NCBI RefSeq assembly: GCF_001953985.1
Contig: NZ_MBEI01000001.1
Span: 122,860-186,859, forward strand
Reading direction: 5' to 3'
Origin: Mycobacterium colombiense
Lineage (GTDB): Bacteria; Actinomycetota; Actinomycetes; Mycobacteriales; Mycobacteriaceae
DNA: 64,000 nucleotides
The notes beneath the pieces were generated by a model. It ran no database searches. It saw only the letters and a program-made list of their open reading frames with translations, and was not told the origin of the DNA. A program made the position numbers and the translations under genes. Below, piece after piece: positions 59,431 through 64,000 of this stretch. Numbering within the stretch: position 1 is the first letter of the stretch; every line of letters begins with the position of its first letter.

Positions 59431-60699
59431 ATGAGTGATCACACGGCCGGCGGGGCATTCCAGCGGAACAGGACCCGCAGCAGCAGGATTGATCCGATCT
59501 GGTGGGCGCCCACGCTGTTCATCCTCGTCGGAGGTCTGATCGCGATGACGGCGGCCTCGTTCTCGGGCAAGTTCCACGACTTCGTCCCGCTCACGCTGGT
59601 GTCGGACCGCGCGGGGCTGGTGATGGAAGACGGCGCCAAGGTCAAGCTGCGCGGTGTCCAGGTCGGCCAGGTCGCGTCCATCGGCACCGACGTGAAAACG
59701 GCTCGGCTGCAACTGAAGATACAGCCGGACGCCTTCAAGTATCTGCCGAGCAACCTCGAGGCCGAGATCAAGTCGACCACCGCGTTCGGCTCCAAATTCG
59801 TCGACCTGATCGTTCCCGACCATCCCAGCGCCACGTCGCTCAAGCCCGGCGCGTTGCTGCACTCGCGCAACGTCACCGTCGAAGTCAACACGGTGTTCGA
59901 GAATCTGCAGGCGGTGGTCCAGGCGCTCGACCCGGCACAGCTGAACTCGATCCTGTCGGCCTTCGCGCAATCGGTGCGCGGCAAGGGCGAACGGATCGGT
60001 CAGGCGATCACCGACGCCAATAACGTGCTCCTCACGGTCAACCCGCGCATGGATACCATCGGAAAGGACTGGCGGCTGTTCGGCAAGACCACCGCCATCT
60101 ATTCCGATGCGGCACAGAACATCCTGTCCATCCTGGACTCGGCGACGACGACCAGCGCCACCATCACCGACGACCAGCGTTCGCTGGACTCGCTGTTGCT
60201 GTCGGCGATCGGCTTCAGCCAGACCGGCATCAACGTGATCGGCCGCAACGAATCGAACATCGTGCGGTCGATGAACCTGCTCGACCCGACCATGGCGCTG
60301 TTGGAGAAATACTCCCCGACCTACACCTGCCTTTTCCAGGGCGCGCAATGGTATGTCGACCACGGCGGCCGCGATGCCCTGGGCGGCAACGGCTACTCTG
60401 TCATCCTGGACGCGGCGCTGCTGTTCGGCGACGACCCGTACCGCTTCCCGAAGCACCTGCCCAAGGTGAACGCCACCGGCGGCCCGGGCGGCAAGCCCAG
60501 CTGCGGTTCGCTCCCCGATCCCAGCGCGAACTTCCCGGTGCGCGCGCTGGTCACCGACACCGGCTGGGGGGCGGCCCCCAACGAGATCCGCACCAACGTG
60601 GCCGCGGGTAATCCATGGTGGGCCAACTGGTTCCCGACCACCAAGAACCCGCCGGAAGGGCCACGCTACTTCTGGCGCGGGGGACAGCCGCCGCCATGA
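59431..60699 (+). CDS. mceA: Mce family protein, MceA position
   Basis: Mce (MlaD-like) lipid-binding protein of 422 aa, one of six expected to form the periplasm-spanning import tube. One N-terminal transmembrane segment (LFILVGGLIAMTAASF), an MCE/MlaD domain (about 45-130; VKLRGVQVGQVASIG), a helical region, and a Cys-containing C-terminal domain. The operon type (mce1-4 or an extra NTM operon) cannot be assigned from this sequence alone. Confidence 0.92.
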   Translation: MSDHTAGGAFQRNRTRSSRIDPIWWAPTLFILVGGLIAMTAASFSGKFHDFVPLTLVSDRAGLVMEDGAKVKLRGVQVGQVASIGTDVKTARLQLKIQPDAFKYLPSNLEAEIKSTTAFGSKFVDLIVPDHPSATSLKPGALLHSRNVTVEVNTVFENLQAVVQALDPAQLNSILSAFAQSVRGKGERIGQAITDANNVLLTVNPRMDTIGKDWRLFGKTTAIYSDAAQNILSILDSATTTSATITDDQRSLDSLLLSAIGFSQTGINVIGRNESNIVRSMNLLDPTMALLEKYSPTYTCLFQGAQWYVDHGGRDALGGNGYSVILDAALLFGDDPYRFPKHLPKVNATGGPGGKPSCGSLPDPSANFPVRALVTDTGWGAAPNEIRTNVAAGNPWWANWFPTTKNPPEGPRYFWRGGQPPP

Positions 60700-61724
60700 G
60701 AAGGAAGCTCTCCAGCATCATCCTGCGCGTCGGGATCTTCACCGCGGTCTGCCTGCTGTTCACGTTTGCGCTCATCGCGGTGTTCGGGCAGCTGCGCTTC
60801 GAGGACCGCACGGGCTATCGCGCGATCTTCACCAACATCTCCGGCCTGAAGTCCGGCAACTTCGTGCGCATCGCCGGGGTGGAAGTCGGCAAGGTCGGCG
60901 ACTTGAGCCTGCACCGTGACGGCACGGTCACCGTCGATTTCAAAGTGGACAGGGGCGTGCGCCTCAGCGAGGGCACCAAGGCCGTCGTGCGCTACGAAAA
61001 CCTGATCGGTGACCGCTATCTCGCGCTCGAGGAGAGCCCCGGACCGCCGCGCAGGCTGCCGCCGGGCGCGACCATTCCGCTGGCCCGGACGTCCCCCGCG
61101 CTCGACATCGACGCCCTGATCGGCGGCTTCCGGCCGTTGTTCCGTGCCCTGGACCCCGATCAGGTCAACGCCCTGTCCGGCCAGCTGCTGCGGATCTTCC
61201 AGGGGCAGGGCGGGACGCTGGCCTCGGTGCTCTCCCAAACCTCGATCCTGACCTCGACCCTGGCCGGGCGCAGCGAGCTGATCGGCCAGCTGATCACCAA
61301 CCTGAACACCGTGCTGCACACCTTCGCCACCCGCGACCGCGAATTCTCCGATGGCGTGGGCAAGCTGGCCCAGCTGGTCGACGGGCTCGCGCAGCGCAGG
61401 AACGACATCTCCACCGGGCTCGCCTACATCAACGCGGCCGCGGGCTCGATCACCGACCTGCTCGCCCAGTCCCGCCAACCGATCAAAGACGTTGTGCACG
61501 AGACGGATCGGGTGTCGGGGCAGGTGCTCTCCGACAAGGAGTACGTCGACAAACTGCTCACGGATCTCCCGGACATCTATCAGGTGCTCGCCCGGCAGGG
61601 CCTGAACGGCGACTACTTCGGCTTCTACTTCTGCGAGGTATTGCTCAAGCTGAACGGCAAGGGGGGCAACCCGATCTTCGTCAAACTGTTGGGCCAGCCC
61701 AGCGGGCGGTGCACGCCGCGATGA
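60696..61724 (+). CDS. mceB: Mce family protein, MceB position
   Basis: Mce protein of 342 aa: N-terminal membrane helix (VGIFTAVCLLFTFALIAVFG), MCE domain (YRAIFTNISGLKSGNFVRIAGVEVGKV in parts; about 37-115), then a long helical region and a C-terminal pair of Cys. ATG overlaps the mceA stop (ATGA); the stop overlaps mceC likewise. A hexamer subunit in the Mce lipid importer. Confidence 0.92.
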   Translation: MRRKLSSIILRVGIFTAVCLLFTFALIAVFGQLRFEDRTGYRAIFTNISGLKSGNFVRIAGVEVGKVGDLSLHRDGTVTVDFKVDRGVRLSEGTKAVVRYENLIGDRYLALEESPGPPRRLPPGATIPLARTSPALDIDALIGGFRPLFRALDPDQVNALSGQLLRIFQGQGGTLASVLSQTSILTSTLAGRSELIGQLITNLNTVLHTFATRDREFSDGVGKLAQLVDGLAQRRNDISTGLAYINAAAGSITDLLAQSRQPIKDVVHETDRVSGQVLSDKEYVDKLLTDLPDIYQVLARQGLNGDYFGFYFCEVLLKLNGKGGNPIFVKLLGQPSGRCTPR

Positions 61725-62905
61725 GGCTGCAACTACCCAAGGTCAAATCGGCCGACCGGCGAAGCCCCTTCGTGCTTGGCGTGATGGGAACCGTCATCCT
61801 GGCCTGCGTGACCGTTGTCGCCTTTCAGTACAACAAACTGCCGTTCATCAAGAACACCGACGACTACGCGGCCTACTTCTCCGAGGCGGGTGGCATCAAA
61901 CCCGGTAACACCGTGCGGGTTTCGGGCATGGGCGTGGGCCGGGTCTCCGACCTCCGCCTGGAGGGCACCAAGGTACGTGTCGGCTTCACCGTGCACAAGG
62001 GTGTCGAGCTGGGCGACCGCACCGAGGCCGCGATCAAAACCGAGACGATCCTGGGCGCCAAGATGCTCGAGCTGACTCCTCGTGGCAATGGGCAACTGTC
62101 GGGCACCATCCCGTTGGAACGCACCACCTCGCCGTACGAGCTGCCCGACGCGCTGGGTGACCTGACGACCACCATCAGCGGACTGGATACCACCCAACTG
62201 TCCACGGCCCTCACGACATTGGCCGACACGCTGAAAGCGACGCCGTCCAACCTGAGACCCGCCTTGGAGGGCGTGGCCCGGTTCTCCGACACCCTCAACG
62301 GCCGCGACGCGCAGCTGCGCAGCCTGCTCGGCAACGCCAACAAGGTCTCGACGGTGCTGGGCAAGCGCAGCCAGCAGATCGCCGGGCTGGTGGCGAACTC
62401 CAACGCGCTGTTGGCCGCGCTGCTCGACGAACGAGACTCGCTGGACGCGTTGATGAACAACCTGACCACGGTTTCGCATCAGATCTCCGGACTGGTGAAC
62501 GACAACCGAACCCAGCTCAAGCCCGCGCTCGACAAGCTCAACGGCGTGCTGGAGATCCTGGACAACCGCAAGGAAGACATTCAGAAGACGCTGCCCAAGT
62601 TCAAGCGGTACGCGATGTCCTTCGGCGAATGCCTGGGCTCCGGACCATTTTTCAAGGCCTACGTGGCCAACCTGGTTCCCGGCCAGATCGGCGGCCCGGT
62701 GCTCGACGCGGACATGTATGACCGGTTCCTGGACCCCAACCAGAAGCTGCCGTCAGAAGCGGTCGACCCGCCCACCGGCACGCCGCCCGTGCCGCCGGAG
62801 AACGCGCCGGTGCCGCTGTGGTCCCAGCCGCCCTCGCCGCCGCCGTCGACGCCGCCCATCCGGACCGTTCCGCCCCCGTCGCCACACGATTTCGATTCGC
62901 CATGA
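61721..62905 (+). CDS. mceC: Mce family protein, MceC position
   Basis: Mce protein of 394 aa with one membrane helix (VLGVMGTVILACVTVVAF), MCE domain (AAYFSEAGGIKPGNTVRVSGMGVGRV in parts), helical region and a proline-rich tail of about 50 residues (VPPENAPVPL, PPSPPPSTPP) of the kind common in MceC/MceD proteins. Starts in the mceB stop (ATGA); an in-frame ATG 12 nt upstream is less likely. Confidence 0.92.
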   Translation: MRLQLPKVKSADRRSPFVLGVMGTVILACVTVVAFQYNKLPFIKNTDDYAAYFSEAGGIKPGNTVRVSGMGVGRVSDLRLEGTKVRVGFTVHKGVELGDRTEAAIKTETILGAKMLELTPRGNGQLSGTIPLERTTSPYELPDALGDLTTTISGLDTTQLSTALTTLADTLKATPSNLRPALEGVARFSDTLNGRDAQLRSLLGNANKVSTVLGKRSQQIAGLVANSNALLAALLDERDSLDALMNNLTTVSHQISGLVNDNRTQLKPALDKLNGVLEILDNRKEDIQKTLPKFKRYAMSFGECLGSGPFFKAYVANLVPGQIGGPVLDADMYDRFLDPNQKLPSEAVDPPTGTPPVPPENAPVPLWSQPPSPPPSTPPIRTVPPPSPHDFDSP

Positions 62906-64000
62906 GCGTGACTCGAGGCACCCTACGCAAGGTGACCGCCGCCAGTCTGATCCTGACGCTGGCCGTGGCGTCATTCCTGGTCGCCGACAAGCTGTGGAAG
63001 GACGTCGAAAAGAACACGTACACGGCCTATTTCGCCGACGCCAACGGCCTGTTCGTCGGTGACGAGATTCGCATCCTCGGCGTCGCCGTCGGCGTGGTCG
63101 ACAAGATCGAGCCCCAGCCCGCCAGCTCCAAGGTGACGTTCTCGGTCGACAAGCAGTATTCGATCCCGGCCGATGCCCGCGCCGCCATCCTGTCGCCGTC
63201 GCTGGTGACCTCCCGGGCCATCCAGCTCGTCCCGGCCTACTCCGGCGGCCCCAAGCTCGGCGCCGGCTCCTCGATTCCGTTGAGCCGCACCGCGGTTCCG
63301 GTGGAATGGGATGACTTCCGCAAGCAGCTGGAGAAGCTGACCGACGCCCTGCAGCCCACCAGCCCGGGCGGGGTCAACTCCGTCGGTGAGTTCATCGACT
63401 CGGCGGCGGACAACGTGCGCGGCCAGGGCGACACCGCCCGCGAGACCGTACTCAAGCTGTCAGAAGCGATCTCGGCGCTCGGAGATCACGCTGACGACAT
63501 CTTCAGCACCGTGCGTAACCTGCAGCTGCTGGTGTCCGCGCTGTACTCCAGCAGCGACCTGCTGGCGTCGTTCAACCAGAACCTGGCGAGCGTGACGACG
63601 CTGCTCTCGAACACCCCCAACGAAGTCGGCAACGCCTTGAAGTCCCTGGACGGGGCGCTCACCGATGTGCGCGATTTCCTGGCCGAGAACCGCGAGGCGG
63701 CCGGCGTCACGTTCGACCGGTTGGGTTCCATCACCACGGCGCTCAACGACAGCCGCGGCGACATCAAGCAGCTCCTGCACATCGCCCCGACGGTGTTCCA
63801 GAACTTCCTGAACATCTACCAGCCGGCCCAGAGCGCGATGACCGGCATCCTGGCGCTGAACAACTTCGCCGACATCCCGCAGTTCATCTGCAGCTCGATC
63901 GAGGCTGCGTCGCGGGCGCGGTTGGCCCGGGTGTCGAAACTGTGCCTGCAGTACCTCAACCCGATCATCAAAAACCGTATCTACAACTACATTCCGGCGG
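62902..64000 (+). CDS. mceD: Mce family protein, MceD position (truncated by window end)
   Basis: Open from the ATG overlapping the mceC stop to the window edge, 366 codons visible. N-terminal hydrophobic segment (ASLILTLAVASFLVADKLW), MCE domain (YFADANGLFVGDEIRILGVAVGVV in parts) and a helical region with FSTVRNLQLLVSALYSS. mceE and mceF would be expected to the right, outside the window. Confidence 0.92.
   Translation, partial: MSVTRGTLRKVTAASLILTLAVASFLVADKLWKDVEKNTYTAYFADANGLFVGDEIRILGVAVGVVDKIEPQPASSKVTFSVDKQYSIPADARAAILSPSLVTSRAIQLVPAYSGGPKLGAGSSIPLSRTAVPVEWDDFRKQLEKLTDALQPTSPGGVNSVGEFIDSAADNVRGQGDTARETVLKLSEAISALGDHADDIFSTVRNLQLLVSALYSSSDLLASFNQNLASVTTLLSNTPNEVGNALKSLDGALTDVRDFLAENREAAGVTFDRLGSITTALNDSRGDIKQLLHIAPTVFQNFLNIYQPAQSAMTGILALNNFADIPQFICSSIEAASRARLARVSKLCLQYLNPIIKNRIYNYIPA

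Overview
The window is high-GC DNA from a Mycobacterium, most likely a non-tuberculous species. Support comes from a mycobactin (mbt) siderophore locus, PPE-family and MTB12/CFP-2-like genes, a yrbE-mce operon and gene order matching the M. tuberculosis Rv2383c-Rv2334 interval. Comparisons with M. tuberculosis are from memory; no alignment was run.

Layout. (1) 1-19.8 kb, + strand: the 3' part of mbtB, then mbtT-mbtC-mbtD-mbtE-mbtF-mbtG-mbtH, mostly joined by 4-nt start/stop overlaps. MbtE is unusually large and carries a full second C-A-PCP module whose A domain lacks the usual substrate-binding Asp. (2) 20-23.3 kb: a tandem pair of MTB12/CFP-2-like secreted proteins, an ECF sigma factor coupled to a carboxymuconolactone-decarboxylase-like gene, and a conserved small protein. 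(3) 23.5-31.8 kb: hrcA, dnaJ2, rsmE, phoH, ybeY, a secreted/anchored protein flanked by 18-bp direct repeats, a CBS/CorC membrane protein and era. (4) 31.8-32.1 kb: a 29-bp tandem repeat and an orphan operator-like repeat. (5) 32.1-39.6 kb: a PLP decarboxylase, amiA2, recO, uppS, a conserved gene, the zinc regulators zur and smtB, and glyS. (6) 39.9-48.5 kb: a PPE-SVP gene and a probable PPE-SVP fragment, a TPM-domain protein, dgt, a sodC-like lipoprotein, dnaG, a small membrane protein and tRNA-Asn. (7) 48.5-57.2 kb: a sulfur-related block on the minus strand. It holds three overlapping flavin monooxygenases, cysE, cysK, a small unknown gene, a leaderless poly-cysteine leader ORF, a YeiH-type exporter with a split-off small membrane protein, and an Stf0-like sulfotransferase, plus a decayed cysteine-desulfurase remnant on the + strand. 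(8) 57.8 kb to the end: yrbEA-yrbEB-mceA-mceB-mceC-mceD (truncated by the window edge).

How it works together. The mbt genes build the mycobactin scaffold (phenyloxazoline, polyketide linker and two N-hydroxylated lysines). The sulfur block would release sulfite from organosulfur compounds, make cysteine through CysE/CysK, sense cysteine supply through ribosome progress on the poly-Cys leader, and export or consume surplus sulfur. The housekeeping middle section covers heat-shock control, rRNA maturation, DNA repair, zinc homeostasis and replication priming.

The observations most worth follow-up are the poly-Cys leaderless attenuator ahead of cysK, the extra MbtE module lacking the A-domain Asp, and the repeat-flanked gene between ybeY and the CorC-like gene.
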